Shown piece after piece: positions 37,665 to 46,308 of a DNA stretch of 64,000 nt; within the stretch, counting starts at the first letter, position 1, and every line of letters begins with the position of its first letter. The notes under the pieces are model-generated. The model was given only the letters and a program-made list of their open reading frames with translations. It had not been told where the DNA came from and searched no databases. The stretch comes from Caldilineaceae bacterium (GTDB lineage Bacteria > Chloroflexota > Anaerolineae > Caldilineales > Caldilineaceae). The DNA lies in contig JADLDO010000020.1 in the NCBI GenBank assembly GCA_020846635.1, positions 1 to 64,000 of the forward strand, in the 5' to 3' direction. A program made the translations under genes and the position numbers.

Positions 37665-38225
37665 ATGTCTACTGCACAAGATTTTGATAACGAAGGTGGC
37701 GCACAGCCACAAGGAGAAGCGGCCTCTCAACCGGAGAGTGGGCCAACGCCGATGGGCCGCATGGCCGAGAATGCGCGTGAGCAAGCGAGCGCGGCGGCGG
37801 ATGCGCTGCGCCGAGGCGAGTTTATGCATGACGCAACGGTGGATGCAGAGGCGAGCCAGGATGATAAGCTGATCGCGCTGTTGTCCTATGTGACGCAAAT
37901 TGTGATCCCGTTGATTATGCCGGTGATCGTATTGCTCAGCGAGAGCAGCAAGAAGCGACCCTTCCAGCGCTACCATGCGGTACAGAGCTTGGCATTGTCG
38001 CTGCTCTTTATCGCGGTGGCGGCTGCGGCGACCATCGGTACGGGCATCATCCAGGTGATCCCGCTAATCGGTCAACTGGTGGCTTTACTGATGCTCTGTT
38101 TGATGCCAATTGCCTGGTTTATGGCGGTGATTGCGCTGCTTTACTACGGCTATCAGGCCTTCCAGGGCAAGCGCTTTGCGATTCCTGGCTTGACCAGCAT
38201 GCTGCGCGATCAGGGCTGGATCTAG
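37665..38225 (+). CDS. DUF4870/Tic20-like membrane protein
   Basis: A 186-residue protein. A 65-residue hydrophilic N-terminal part rich in Ala, Glu and Gln precedes a three-helix membrane domain of DUF4870 type ([44 protein letters not shown], then two further hydrophobic segments). RYHAVQSL is the family hallmark. AAAAAGGAGAG lies upstream of the ATG. An intrinsic terminator follows 46 bases after the stop. Function unknown. Confidence 0.8.
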   Translation: MSTAQDFDNEGGAQPQGEAASQPESGPTPMGRMAENAREQASAAADALRRGEFMHDATVDAEASQDDKLIALLSYVTQIVIPLIMPVIVLLSESSKKRPFQRYHAVQSLALSLLFIAVAAAATIGTGIIQVIPLIGQLVALLMLCLMPIAWFMAVIALLYYGYQAFQGKRFAIPGLTSMLRDQGWI

Positions 38226-38270
38226 CGTTGAGCTAGAAGCTACCTTGTAACATGAGCTTGTAAAACTCAA

Positions 38271-38307
38271 TAAAAAGGGCGGAGGTCATGACCTCCGCCC
38301 TTTTTAT
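38271..38307. terminator. Bidirectional intrinsic terminator
   Basis: TAAAAAGGGCGGAGGTCA pairs with TGACCTCCGCCCTTTTTA. It is a perfect GC stem flanked by A and T runs and ends the DUF4870-like gene's transcript. It separates that gene from the DUF2089/YvlB cluster. Confidence 0.92.
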
Positions 38308-38396
38308 TTTCTCAGCGGTATATTGATATTCTTGAAGTAGTTTGTAGGAAATATGTATAAACAGATACAAAATTCGGAAAGAATTAAAACACAGTA

Positions 38397-38424
38397 TTGA
38401 CAATCCTGATTTTTCTGTTATGCT
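38397..38424 (+). promoter_or_regulatory. Strong sigma70-type promoter
   Basis: TTGACA (38397-38402), a 16-base spacer and TATGCT (38419-38424). It is the best-matching promoter I found in the window. It sits about 66 bases before the small basic protein gene and probably drives the cluster to 41217. The surrounding sequence is markedly A/T-rich. Confidence 0.65.
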
Positions 38425-38490
38425 CTTTTAAGAAATTGCAACTGCATGTAAGAAAAGTAGTGACTGTAAGAAAAATAAGGAGTGATCGCC

Positions 38491-38700
38491 ATGATACATC
38501 CTGAAATGCCTCAACACTGCATCCTTGCATTCGACCACCATAAGCGGCTTTTGGAAGAGGCTGAGCGTCAGCGGCTCTACGCCGCTGTGGAGAGGCTGGC
38601 AGCAGCACGTCCCCGCCGTTTGCGCCGCCTGCGCTTGCGTGCCGGTAACTTGCTGATCAGCATGGGACGGCGGCTCAAGGCAGATGCAGTGTGGGGATAG
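38491..38700 (+). CDS. Small basic protein at head of DUF2089 cluster
   Basis: A 69-residue protein, acidic in the first half and strongly basic in the second (RPRRLRRLRLRAGNLL and GRRLKAD). It looks helical and could be amphipathic. AAGGAG is about 8 bases before the ATG, supporting expression despite its size. I do not recognise a family. It lies first behind a strong promoter and 69 bases ahead of the DUF2089 gene. Confidence 0.6.
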   Translation: MIHPEMPQHCILAFDHHKRLLEEAERQRLYAAVERLAAARPRRLRRLRLRAGNLLISMGRRLKADAVWG

Positions 38701-38769
38701 GCGATTGCTATCACCCCACAAAACTATCCGTACACGATTACTTACACGATCCTGAGAGGGAGCCTGAAG

Positions 38770-39156
38770 ATGAACCTATTACCCACACACAGTCCCTTTG
38801 ATGGCGGCGAGATTGTCGTCACCCGTTTTTACTGTCCGGGCAGTGATACGACAGTCGAGGGGCGTTTTGCGGTCGTTGCGCCGTTTCCCCAACTGTCGCC
38901 CGAACAACTGCACTTTGTTGAAACCTTCTTGCGCTGCGAAGGCAAGCTCTCACGCATGGAAGGTGAGTTGAATCTCTCCTATCCCACGCTGCGCAGCCGT
39001 TTGCATGACATCATTCGTGCGCTTGGCTATGAGCCGGGCAAGGAGGAGCCGCCGGCGGTGAGCGAGGAGCGCCGCCGCTCCATTCTCGACGAGTTGGATG
39101 CAGGGCGTATTTCCTTTGATGATGCAATGGCGCAACTCCAGGCTGGAGAGTCATAG
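38770..39156 (+). CDS. DUF2089 family protein
   Basis: A 128-residue protein of the DUF2089 type, likely a small DNA-binding regulator. An N-terminal strand region with one cysteine (RFYCPGSDTTVEGRF) replaces the usual zinc ribbon. A helix-turn-helix follows (LSYPTLRSRLHDIIRALGYE). The C-terminal helices EERRRSILDELDAGRISFDDAMAQL resemble the short motif found in the next two proteins. GAGGGAG precedes the ATG. It probably controls this cluster or senses its products; that is inference. Confidence 0.82.
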   Translation: MNLLPTHSPFDGGEIVVTRFYCPGSDTTVEGRFAVVAPFPQLSPEQLHFVETFLRCEGKLSRMEGELNLSYPTLRSRLHDIIRALGYEPGKEEPPAVSEERRRSILDELDAGRISFDDAMAQLQAGES

Positions 39157-39189
39157 GGTTTTTCATAGAAGCTAATCAGGAGCATAGAC

Positions 39190-40677
39190 ATGAGTATTGA
39201 AAAGAGCTTTGAAACGAGCCAAACCCCTCATCTGATCATCGGCCAGATCCACGGGAACATGCAGTTACGGGCTTGGGATGAGTCGCGCGTGTCGGTCAGC
39301 GGCAATGGCAGCGGCAATGGCAACGACTATCGCCTGCGGCAGGAGGGTGACCAGATTGTATTGGGCGACTTTGATGATTGCCGCATTTTTGTTCCCATCG
39401 CAGCCAGTGTGACGCTGGGCGATGTCCACGGTAATGCGCAGGTGACAGGGATGCGCGGCCAACTGAAGATCCAGCATATTCACGGCAATCTGCACGCTCA
39501 AGAGATCGGCTCGACGCAGTTGGGCAGGGTCGATGGCGACTGTCCATTGCGTGATGTGGCCGGGCCGCTGGTCGTGGGCGCTGTGGGCGGCAATTTTCAT
39601 GCGGCTGAGGTGAAGGGCAACCTACAACTTGAGAAGTGCGGTGGGAATTGCACTCTGCGTGAAGTCGAGGGGGAAGCCACAGTAGGCCGGGTCGGTGGCA
39701 ATCTGATGGCACAGGAGACACTGGCATTGGCCGTTGACAATGTGCATGGCAATGCCACCCTCAAAGAATCAAAAGGCGGCGTACTGATTCACAAGGTTTC
39801 GGGCAATGTTACGGCGACGGAGACGGTTGGTGAGCTTGAAATTGAGTGGATCGGTGGCGAACTGCGGGTGCGTGAATTGGCGGGCGCTTTGAATGCAAAG
39901 GCTGGGGGAACTGCTACCCTGTATTTGCAGGAGCTTTCTACCCCGCAGGTTACCGTCAAAGCCGGTGGCGACATACGCTGCCGCGTGCCGCTGACGCTCG
40001 ATGCGACATTGGGATTGCGCGCGGGCAATGAAATTGTGGTCAAGAATCTGCCCTTGCCAAACGACTGGGACTCACATTACATGGAGTTTACCGTGGGCAG
40101 CGGCGAAGGGCGGCTTGAACTGGATGCGGGGAATCGTATCAAGTTGATCGGCACAGCGGACGATGACAGCACCCCTGAGTGGGGCTTCGAAGAGGAGTTC
40201 TCTGCCTACTATGACTTGCATGACTTAAACGAGCGCGCGGCGGAGATGGTACAACAGGTTGCCGAACAGGTGGAAGCGCAGGTGGAAGCCGTGACGCGCC
40301 AGCTAAATGAACGGCTCTCGCAGTTGGATAGCGGCGATGCCATTGCCGCCAAAGTCCAGCAGAAAATGCAGGCGGCTATGCGCCGCGCCGAGGAGAAGAT
40401 TGCCGAAGCCATGCGCCGCGCTGAACAGCAGGCCGAGCGACAAGCCGAACGGCAGGCCGCGCGTGATGAGCGCCGCCGCGTGCGCGTGATGACCCCTTTC
40501 CCGTCCGTCCCGCCGATTGTGTCGGTTGGCGCGGTTCCTCCAATTCCACCCCAACCTGCCAAACCCAAGCGCGCCCCGGCTTCCAGCGAGGAGCGTATGA
40601 TGGTGCTGCGGATGGTGGAGGAAGGCAAGATTTCGGTGGAACAGGCCGAAAAGTTGCTGGCGGCAATGGGTGATTAA
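39190..40677 (+). CDS. Beta-helix (DUF4097-like) protein with YvlB-type tail
   Basis: A 495-residue protein. Residues 15-290 form repeated strands of the type VHGN..V..., VGGNFHAAEVKGNLQL and VGGNLMAQE, about 20-22 residues each, suggesting a right-handed beta helix like DUF4097/YvlB proteins. A coiled-coil stretch (340-430, VAEQVEAQVEAVTRQLNERL and alanine/arginine-rich repeats) and a proline-rich linker follow. The end (SSEERMMVLRMVEEGKISVE onward) is a SHOCT-like/YvlB helical motif. No signal peptide, so it is cytoplasmic. Bacillus YvlB-type relatives belong to envelope-stress operons, a possible role here. Confidence 0.8.
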   Translation: MSIEKSFETSQTPHLIIGQIHGNMQLRAWDESRVSVSGNGSGNGNDYRLRQEGDQIVLGDFDDCRIFVPIAASVTLGDVHGNAQVTGMRGQLKIQHIHGNLHAQEIGSTQLGRVDGDCPLRDVAGPLVVGAVGGNFHAAEVKGNLQLEKCGGNCTLREVEGEATVGRVGGNLMAQETLALAVDNVHGNATLKESKGGVLIHKVSGNVTATETVGELEIEWIGGELRVRELAGALNAKAGGTATLYLQELSTPQVTVKAGGDIRCRVPLTLDATLGLRAGNEIVVKNLPLPNDWDSHYMEFTVGSGEGRLELDAGNRIKLIGTADDDSTPEWGFEEEFSAYYDLHDLNERAAEMVQQVAEQVEAQVEAVTRQLNERLSQLDSGDAIAAKVQQKMQAAMRRAEEKIAEAMRRAEQQAERQAERQAARDERRRVRVMTPFPSVPPIVSVGAVPPIPPQPAKPKRAPASSEERMMVLRMVEEGKISVEQAEKLLAAMGD

Positions 40678-40749
40678 GCGCCGTTCCCACTGGACAGAGA
40701 GGCGCAAGAATAGAGTGTCGAAAAGAGAGTAAGGAGAATAAGGTGATCT

Positions 40750-41217
40750 ATGCTACCATTGACCCCAGAGAGAACAACTGAAACGGTGAGAGAGGCGGGG
40801 GCAGGTGCGCCGCCCGCCCAAGAGTCTGCGACGATTGATGAGGATAGCATGGCGAGCAGCGCCGAACGGATGACAATCCTGCGTATGATAGAGCAGGGCA
40901 AGATTTCTGCCGAGGATGGCGCACGCTTGTTGGCGGCGTTGGGTGAGCGCGATCAACCAGAGGCGCAGCCGCGTGCCAATATCTTTGACAGTGCGCGCAC
41001 TCTCCAGGTGCGCGTGACCGACCTGGGCACGAACCGGCAAAAGGTGAATGTGAATTTACCTGTGGGTTTAATGCAACTGGCTTGGCGCTGGCTGCCTAGT
41101 TCGGCGCAGGCGCAATTTGAGAAAGTGCAAGCCGCCATCGACGCAGGCCAAGTGGGGCGACTGGTCGAGGTGGTGGATCAGGATTCGGGTGTGCGCGTGG
41201 AGATTACGCTCATGTAG
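40750..41217 (+). CDS. SHOCT/YvlB-motif protein
   Basis: A 155-residue soluble protein. Residues 37-66 (SSAERMTILRMIEQGKISAE onward) closely match the C-terminal motif of the preceding protein. The rest (LQVRVTDLGTNRQKVNVNLPVGLMQLAWRWLP, then a strand VVDQDSGVRVEITLM) matches a domain often attached to this motif. The start ATG at 40750 lies 72 bases after the previous gene. A palindrome follows 46 bases after the stop. Confidence 0.75.
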   Translation: MLPLTPERTTETVREAGAGAPPAQESATIDEDSMASSAERMTILRMIEQGKISAEDGARLLAALGERDQPEAQPRANIFDSARTLQVRVTDLGTNRQKVNVNLPVGLMQLAWRWLPSSAQAQFEKVQAAIDAGQVGRLVEVVDQDSGVRVEITLM

Positions 41218-41262
41218 CGCGGCACGAATCACTAGAGCCAGTGACGTGACATAAGTCTACAG

Positions 41263-41294
41263 CCTTCCCGGAAGCTCTAAAGCTTCCGGGAAGG
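41263..41294. repeat. Dispersed GC-rich palindrome
   Basis: CCTTCCCGGAAGCTCT pairs with AGCTTCCGGGAAGG. Both arms carry a matching change (GGGAAGG for GGGAGGG), so the base pairing is conserved while the sequence has drifted. It lies 46 bases after a stop codon, with no T run. Confidence 0.78.
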
Positions 41295-41460
41295 TGTTTA
41301 TGGGGCCTACTCTCCTGTGCGCCAAAGCGGTTTGCGGTCAGCGCTACGTCAGGCATTTTGTCATAATTCGGCTACAATGAAGTGGAAACGCGAACCATTC
41401 GATTCCCAGGATGGGGTTGTGATGGCATCGCTAGAAAGTCCAAGAAGGGGGACAAAATTC

Positions 41461-41898
41461 ATGGAAAATTGGCTTTCTTGGGCGTGGTTTGTGTTGGCTC
41501 TGCTCTTTACCATCGCCGAGATCTTTACAAGCGGTTTCTTTCTGGTCTGTTTTGGGGCCGGTGCTGCGGTGGCGGCAGTGGCGGGCTTTTTGGGTTTTAG
41601 CCCATTGGCCCAATTTGCTGTTTTTATCGGGGCATCGGGTCTGGCCTTGTTCTTGGTACGTCCCTTTGCCAACCGTGTGAGCAATCCGAATACGCACATG
41701 GTGGGCATTGATCGCGTGCTGGGCCGCGAGGGGATTGTGTTGGAGACGATTGATCCGGCGCGCGGCAGTGGTGTCGTGCGCGTGGGCCATGAGCCGTGGT
41801 CTGCCGATGCCGCCGACGGCATGCCGATTGCGGCGGGTGTTATGGTACAGGTGGTGGGGGTGGAAGGGACGCATCTGAAGGTGCGTGTCGCTGTTTGA
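41461..41898 (+). CDS. NfeD family membrane protein
   Basis: A 145-residue NfeD protein of the short type. Three N-terminal hydrophobic helices (WFVLALLFTIAEIFTSGFFLV, AAVAAVAGFLGF and FAVFIGASGLALFLV) precede a C-terminal OB fold (LGREGIVLETIDPARGSGVVRV, ending in GTHLKVRVAV). Such proteins pair with SPFH/stomatin proteins, and one follows here. The ATG at 41461 is chosen because the fold begins there. Earlier in-frame ATGs (41377 and 41422) would add charged residues. Confidence 0.88.
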   Translation: MENWLSWAWFVLALLFTIAEIFTSGFFLVCFGAGAAVAAVAGFLGFSPLAQFAVFIGASGLALFLVRPFANRVSNPNTHMVGIDRVLGREGIVLETIDPARGSGVVRVGHEPWSADAADGMPIAAGVMVQVVGVEGTHLKVRVAV

Positions 41899-42018
41899 TG
41901 GCGGTTATGACATTTGATGCGAAATGCGGCGAATACAAGGTAAGCTTGGATCAGACTTGCCTAAAGATAGACTTTGTTAGAGACAATTAGAGATAACGTA
42001 GGATAAAGGAGTGTTGTG

Positions 42019-42960
42019 ATGGGTGATTTTGCCGTCTTGGTTGCGTTAATTATGCTGGCTGTCTTTCTGTTTATCATTGCGCTGACAGGGCTGCGGATTG
42101 TCAATCCTCATGAAAAAGGGGTGATCGAACGTTTGGGGCGCTATCACCATACCGCCCAGCCAGGGCTGAATTTCCTTATGCCCATTCTGGACTCCATGCG
42201 TAAGGTCGATATGCGCGAGCAGGTGGTGGACGTCCAGCCGCAGGAGGTGATCACGAAGGATAATGTGGTGGTGACGGTGGATGCGATTATCTACTATGAA
42301 GCCACTGACCCGGTGAAGTTGACCTATAATGTGGCGGATTTCTATGGCGCAGCGACCAAGCTGGCGCAGACGAACTTGCGTAACGTGGTCGGTGAAACGG
42401 AGTTGGACGAGGCGCTAACGTCCCGCGATATGATCAACGCCAAACTGCGTGAGGTGCTGGACGACGCAACCGATAAGTGGGGTGTGCGCATTGTGCGCGT
42501 GGAGATCAAGCGCATTGACCCTCCTGTGGATGTAACGCAAGCCATGCACCGCCAGATGAAGGCCGAGCGTGAGAAGCGTGCCCAAATTTTGGAAGCCGAA
42601 GGACAGCGCCAGTCGCGTGTATTGGAAGCGGAAGGCGAGGCCGAGTCGGTGCGTTTGGTGGCAGATGCGGAACGTTACAAGCGTGAGGTCGAAGCAGCAG
42701 GTCAGGCCAATGCGATCACCACGGTCTTTTCGGCCATCCGCAACGCCAACCCGGATGACAAGCTGATCGCGATTCAGTATCTCGATTCGCTCAAGGCGAT
42801 CTCGAATGGGAGCGCCAACAAGGTCTTTATTCCCTATGAAGCGACTGGAGTTCTAGGGGCGCTTGGCGGTATTCAGGAGTTGTTTAAGGATAGGGCGAAT
42901 GGCGCGCCGGTAATTGAGGTGCCGTCGAATCCGAGCCAGCCGCCATCAAATTTGACGTAA
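42019..42960 (+). CDS. SPFH/band 7 (stomatin-like) protein
   Basis: A 313-residue membrane-bound SPFH protein of the stomatin/QmcA type. One N-terminal membrane helix is followed by the SPFH domain ([51 protein letters not shown]) and a coiled-coil tail rich in Glu, Ala and Arg ([20 protein letters not shown]). AAAGGAG lies 7 bases before the ATG. It follows the NfeD gene by 120 bases. The pair forms membrane microdomain scaffolds. Confidence 0.93.
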   Translation: MGDFAVLVALIMLAVFLFIIALTGLRIVNPHEKGVIERLGRYHHTAQPGLNFLMPILDSMRKVDMREQVVDVQPQEVITKDNVVVTVDAIIYYEATDPVKLTYNVADFYGAATKLAQTNLRNVVGETELDEALTSRDMINAKLREVLDDATDKWGVRIVRVEIKRIDPPVDVTQAMHRQMKAEREKRAQILEAEGQRQSRVLEAEGEAESVRLVADAERYKREVEAAGQANAITTVFSAIRNANPDDKLIAIQYLDSLKAISNGSANKVFIPYEATGVLGALGGIQELFKDRANGAPVIEVPSNPSQPPSNLT

Positions 42961-42980
42961 CTGGTGTTAGATACCTACTT

Positions 42981-43114
42981 GCCGGAGGCTAAAGCCATCC
43001 GGCTATGAACGACGCCCCCTGAACGGGGCTTCAGAAACAGCGCGCGAAGTCCCCTTCAGGGGGCGTTGCCCTGTAGCCCTGCGGCTTTAGCCCTGGGCGG
43101 CCTCGCGACCGCTT
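42981..43114. repeat. Dispersed element, second family
   Basis: This starts 21 bases after the SPFH stop. It contains CGCCCCCTGAACGGGGC, its inverted partner CCCCTTCAGGGGGCG, then GTAGCC and CTTTAGCCCTGGGCGGCC boxes. The last part matches the element after holA (29165-29253). A flanking hairpin with GCCGGAGG...CCATCCGGC begins the unit. It has no open frame. Confidence 0.6.
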
Positions 43115-43146
43115 AACATGAGTGACGTAAGCTTAGAGAGTCAAGA

Positions 43147-43176
43147 GGGGCAGCCAATGGTGGCTGTCCCTTTTTT
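43147..43176 (+). terminator. Intrinsic terminator after SPFH gene
   Basis: GGGGCAGCCA (43147-43156), an ATGG loop and TGGCTGTCCC (43161-43170) are followed by six Ts. It ends plus-strand transcription about 190 bases after the SPFH stop, beyond the repeat element. Confidence 0.85.
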
Positions 43177-43220
43177 ATGGGTATTAGCATCGTGCATGGC
43201 AGGGAAGGGGTATGATGATT

Positions 43221-44054
43221 TTATGCCACGAGGCGCAAGCCTAGATTGTGCGCCAATGTGTATGCTGCTTCAACGTCCAATGGGTCTAGCGGCGCAGCCA
43301 ACGCGCCGCGGACATTGGCGGGGGCGAGGTATTGGGTGAGCAGGCTGACTTCGATGCCGGGGCGTTCGGCAAGCCAGTGGAGGACGGGGACGGTGCAGCA
43401 GTGGGTGTGCCCTGGCATGAGCAGATGGCGCACGATGACGCGCTCTCCTGCGCTCCAAACCCGTTCGATACAATTTGTGACTACATTCCAGTAGTCGGGC
43501 ATGCCGCCGATGCGTTCGCCACAGCTTGCCGCCGGGCCAAACTTGAGGTCGGGGAGGTAGATGTCGATGGCGCCTGAGAGCAGGTTGAGCGCGGTATCGG
43601 TCAGATAAAAATTGCTGTTGAAGACGGTGGGGATGGTGCGCCGGTTGCCCACTTCGGCCAATGTTGCCAAGATAAAGGGGATGTGGGGGGTCGGGTCGCC
43701 GCCAATGAAGCAGAGCGACCGCGCGCCTTCCTCTTGGCGCTGGAGGATGCGCGCGGCCAGTTGCGTGGGTGTTACCGATACGCCATAGGTGGGGTGGAAG
43801 GCAAAGCGCGCGGCGGTGCAAAAGTGGCAGGTCGCAGTGCAGCCGCTAAAGAAGATGGCATGGGCCGGGCGCAGCGCTTCCTCTTCGCCCATGTGCAACA
43901 TCTCGCTGGCAATATAGCTTGTAGGGCCGACGCGGCAGCGACCTTGGGCCGTGGCGCGCACTGTGCCGCAGCGATGGGGGCAGAGGGTACAATCAGCCAA
44001 GTGCGTTTGGGCTGTGGTGGCGATCTGTTGGAGGTTGTGCATGGTATGAGGCAT
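43221..44054 (-). CDS. PflX-type radical SAM protein (COG1313-like)
   Basis: A 277-residue radical SAM enzyme resembling COG1313 (PflX), a branch of pyruvate formate-lyase activase-like proteins without a settled substrate. The SAM cluster motif is CTATCHFC (Cys72, 76, 79). Four more cysteines lie N-terminally (Cys22, 25, 29 and 40, CTLCPHRCG...GRC), as in the family, and may hold a second cluster. GDPTPHIPF and NSNFYLTD are typical. The ATG at 44054 lies 8 bases after the stop of the cysteine-rich gene. A TTG inside that stop is possible. The two proteins should be made together. Confidence 0.85.
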   Translation of the reverse strand: MPHTMHNLQQIATTAQTHLADCTLCPHRCGTVRATAQGRCRVGPTSYIASEMLHMGEEEALRPAHAIFFSGCTATCHFCTAARFAFHPTYGVSVTPTQLAARILQRQEEGARSLCFIGGDPTPHIPFILATLAEVGNRRTIPTVFNSNFYLTDTALNLLSGAIDIYLPDLKFGPAASCGERIGGMPDYWNVVTNCIERVWSAGERVIVRHLLMPGHTHCCTVPVLHWLAERPGIEVSLLTQYLAPANVRGALAAPLDPLDVEAAYTLAHNLGLRLVA

Positions 44055-44062
44055 GACGGTAC

Positions 44063-46198
44063 TCAATCGTCGCCAAAGAGGTCGCGCAGCCGGTCATCCG
44101 CACCCAGCCGCCGCGCTGTTACGATCTGCCCACCCCCTGAGCCACGCGCCACCACGATCACCGCGCGCGAGAAGAAGTTACTGTCTCCTACAAAGATATA
44201 GAAACGCTCATTGCTGACGCGCCGCCAGCGATAATGGGCTACCAGTTCGGCCACTTGCGGGTCGCGCGCCCACGGCTCACCCGTCACCTTGACGGGCGTT
44301 GCGTCCTGTTCCAGACTGCCACAGGTGTTGCACAGCCCTGACCAATGCACACAGGAGCGGCAGTAGATCTGCCCACAGCGGCGGCAGAGCGCGGCGTGTT
44401 CTTCGCAATGGTAGTGACCACAGATGGCGCAGGGTTCGTCACAGACCGGGCAAACGGGCGCATTGTCGATGTGGCACGTCGCCAGGTGTTCGGCGCAGAG
44501 CTGGTGCTTGCAGTCGCTTTGTCCTGTGAGATGGTCGGCGCAGAGCGTTGTATGGCAGAAGTCGCATGTGCCCATGCACTGTTTGCAGCCTTCCTTGCCA
44601 CACTGCACACAGGTTACGGTATCTGTGGTGAGCTGCCCGCAGCGGGGACATTCATCCAAGCAATCAAGGCAGTAGGCTTTGCCGCTGGGGTCGCGCTGGT
44701 AGAAGCCGGGGCCAACTTGCCGCCCACATTCGCCGCATGTAATCAAGCAGTTGGTGCAGAAGCGTTGGCCGGAGGAAGCACAAACGCCAAACTGGGCACT
44801 GTATTGTTGGCAACTTGGGCAACGAGTGGCACAATCAGAACAGATGAGCGGGTGTGAGCCATCGGCGTGTGCCACTGCATCGGCGCGGAGGTGGCTGCGA
44901 CATTGGCGTGTGCCACATTCGCCACATTCTACTTGGCAGGTCAGGCAGACGCTGTCGCCACAGATAGGACAGCGCGCCACATGCTCGGCACAAGCACGCT
45001 CACCGCAGGCCCAACAGCTTTGGCCGCACTGCTCACAATTGGCCTTGCCACAGAAGGGACATTCGGCCACACCACAGTCGGCGCAGACGATTTCTTGGCA
45101 GGTGCCACATTGGCTGACACATTCATCGCAGCAGAGATGGCCGTTGCGATCCAGAGCAACCGTGGTTGTCTCTCGGTCGCACGCGTGGCAGGTTGGGCGT
45201 TGGATGCTGCCGGTGTAGCGGTTGCGGGCGACGTGGAGAGTCGCCTGTCGTTTGCCGTCGCTGAGGTTGATCTCCGCCACTGCCACAGGGGTCTGGATGA
45301 CGGCGTAGGAGTAGAGGTTGACCTGGACGCGCAGGCGATGGTTCTCGATCTCCTCGGCAATCTTGCGATCCAAGTCTGCTTCCAGGGCGCGCCGTTTTTC
45401 GCCGGTGGGGTCATGCGATTCGTAGACTTCCTCGATCTGCTGCCCGTAATAGGTTGTAATCCGGTTGAGTACCTGGTAGAGTCGAGGCAAGATTTCGGCT
45501 TCATGGGTGACACAGCGCAGGTCGGCATGGTAGATGGCATATTTGCGCGCCGATTCGGCCAGACGCACAAGGTGGGTCATGGGTGGCAGTTTGGGCGGCA
45601 GGAGATAGCCTTCCTCATCTTGCTCTTGGGGTACAGGCTGGGCATCTTGCCAGAGCGCCTCAATGTCCAGTCCATCGCCGTTCGTGTGCGTCTCGCCCAA
45701 CAGGGGGACGCGCTGCCCTTGCTCATCCAGCACCACGGCATAGAGTTCTTCACGTTTGTCGTCGGCGCGATAGGTGATGCGCCAGTTAAAGAGATAGAGT
45801 GAACGTGTCTGCTCCTGCATCTTAAGACCGGCAATGCTGGCATTGAGCGGGCGCACAGCGGTCATCAGTTCCTGGCTGGAAGGATGGCGGTTGGGCAGTG
45901 CCTGCATGGTCAGTGCGCCGCGGCGATCCAGCAGCGCCAACATGCGGTCGAAGAGGCGGCTGCCATGCGCCACCAATTCGAGTTCGCTGCCGGGCGTGAC
46001 CTGGTGAAAGCCCAACTTAAGGGTGGGCTTGCCAAAATGCTCGGCCAAGTCAGCGGGCAGTGTGACCTCCAGCGGGCCTTGCTTGCGTCGATCCAATGGT
46101 TGGACGGCGGCGTTAAAGAAGGCGAAGTAGTCTATCGTAAACTGGCGCAGGTCCAGAACCGGCGCTGCGGCTTCGGCATTTTTGATACGTTTGCTCAT
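44063..46198 (-). CDS. Giant cysteine-cluster protein of unknown function
   Basis: A 711-residue protein. Residues 1-335 are ordinary alpha/beta sequence. [20 protein letters not shown] and [25 protein letters not shown] recall auxiliary domains of RapA-type SNF2 helicases, though no ATPase is present. Residues 337-626 hold 57 cysteines with about 24 CxxC pairs, some with His in the spacing (CADH, CAEH, CEEH), so an array of zinc ribbons or RING/B-box-like fingers is likely. The last 76 residues return to normal sequence, including [19 protein letters not shown]. The likely promoter TATAAT ends 7 bases before the ATG at 46198. A radical SAM gene follows 8 bases later. Confidence 0.8.
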   Translation of the reverse strand: MSKRIKNAEAAAPVLDLRQFTIDYFAFFNAAVQPLDRRKQGPLEVTLPADLAEHFGKPTLKLGFHQVTPGSELELVAHGSRLFDRMLALLDRRGALTMQALPNRHPSSQELMTAVRPLNASIAGLKMQEQTRSLYLFNWRITYRADDKREELYAVVLDEQGQRVPLLGETHTNGDGLDIEALWQDAQPVPQEQDEEGYLLPPKLPPMTHLVRLAESARKYAIYHADLRCVTHEAEILPRLYQVLNRITTYYGQQIEEVYESHDPTGEKRRALEADLDRKIAEEIENHRLRVQVNLYSYAVIQTPVAVAEINLSDGKRQATLHVARNRYTGSIQRPTCHACDRETTTVALDRNGHLCCDECVSQCGTCQEIVCADCGVAECPFCGKANCEQCGQSCWACGERACAEHVARCPICGDSVCLTCQVECGECGTRQCRSHLRADAVAHADGSHPLICSDCATRCPSCQQYSAQFGVCASSGQRFCTNCLITCGECGRQVGPGFYQRDPSGKAYCLDCLDECPRCGQLTTDTVTCVQCGKEGCKQCMGTCDFCHTTLCADHLTGQSDCKHQLCAEHLATCHIDNAPVCPVCDEPCAICGHYHCEEHAALCRRCGQIYCRSCVHWSGLCNTCGSLEQDATPVKVTGEPWARDPQVAELVAHYRWRRVSNERFYIFVGDSNFFSRAVIVVARGSGGGQIVTARRLGADDRLRDLFGDD

Positions 46199-46205
46199 AA
46201 GGAGC

Positions 46206-46211
46206 ATTATA
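46206..46211 (-). promoter_or_regulatory. -10 box for cysteine-rich gene
   Basis: A perfect TATAAT on the minus strand ends 7 bases before the ATG at 46198, predicting a transcript with one base of leader. The matching -35 is poor (TTGCAT lies 22 bases away). Confidence 0.5.
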
Positions 46212-46229
46212 ACACAGGATATCTGCGCG

Positions 46230-46262
46230 TTTTATGCAAAGCCGATTTTATTTTATGCAAAG
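46230..46262. promoter_or_regulatory. Direct repeats in a divergent promoter region
   Basis: TTTTATGCAAAG occurs twice, at 46230-46241 and 46251-46262. The 21-base step is two turns of the helix, so both copies face the same side. They lie between the minus-strand cysteine-rich gene and the plus-strand recombinase, next to TATACT (46269-46274), the likely -10 of the recombinase. The region is A/T-rich and suited to a shared regulator. Confidence 0.45.
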
Positions 46263-46308
46263 TTGTGCTATACTCGCGGCATAGGATATAAGGTGCAGGA
46301 GGGAAATA

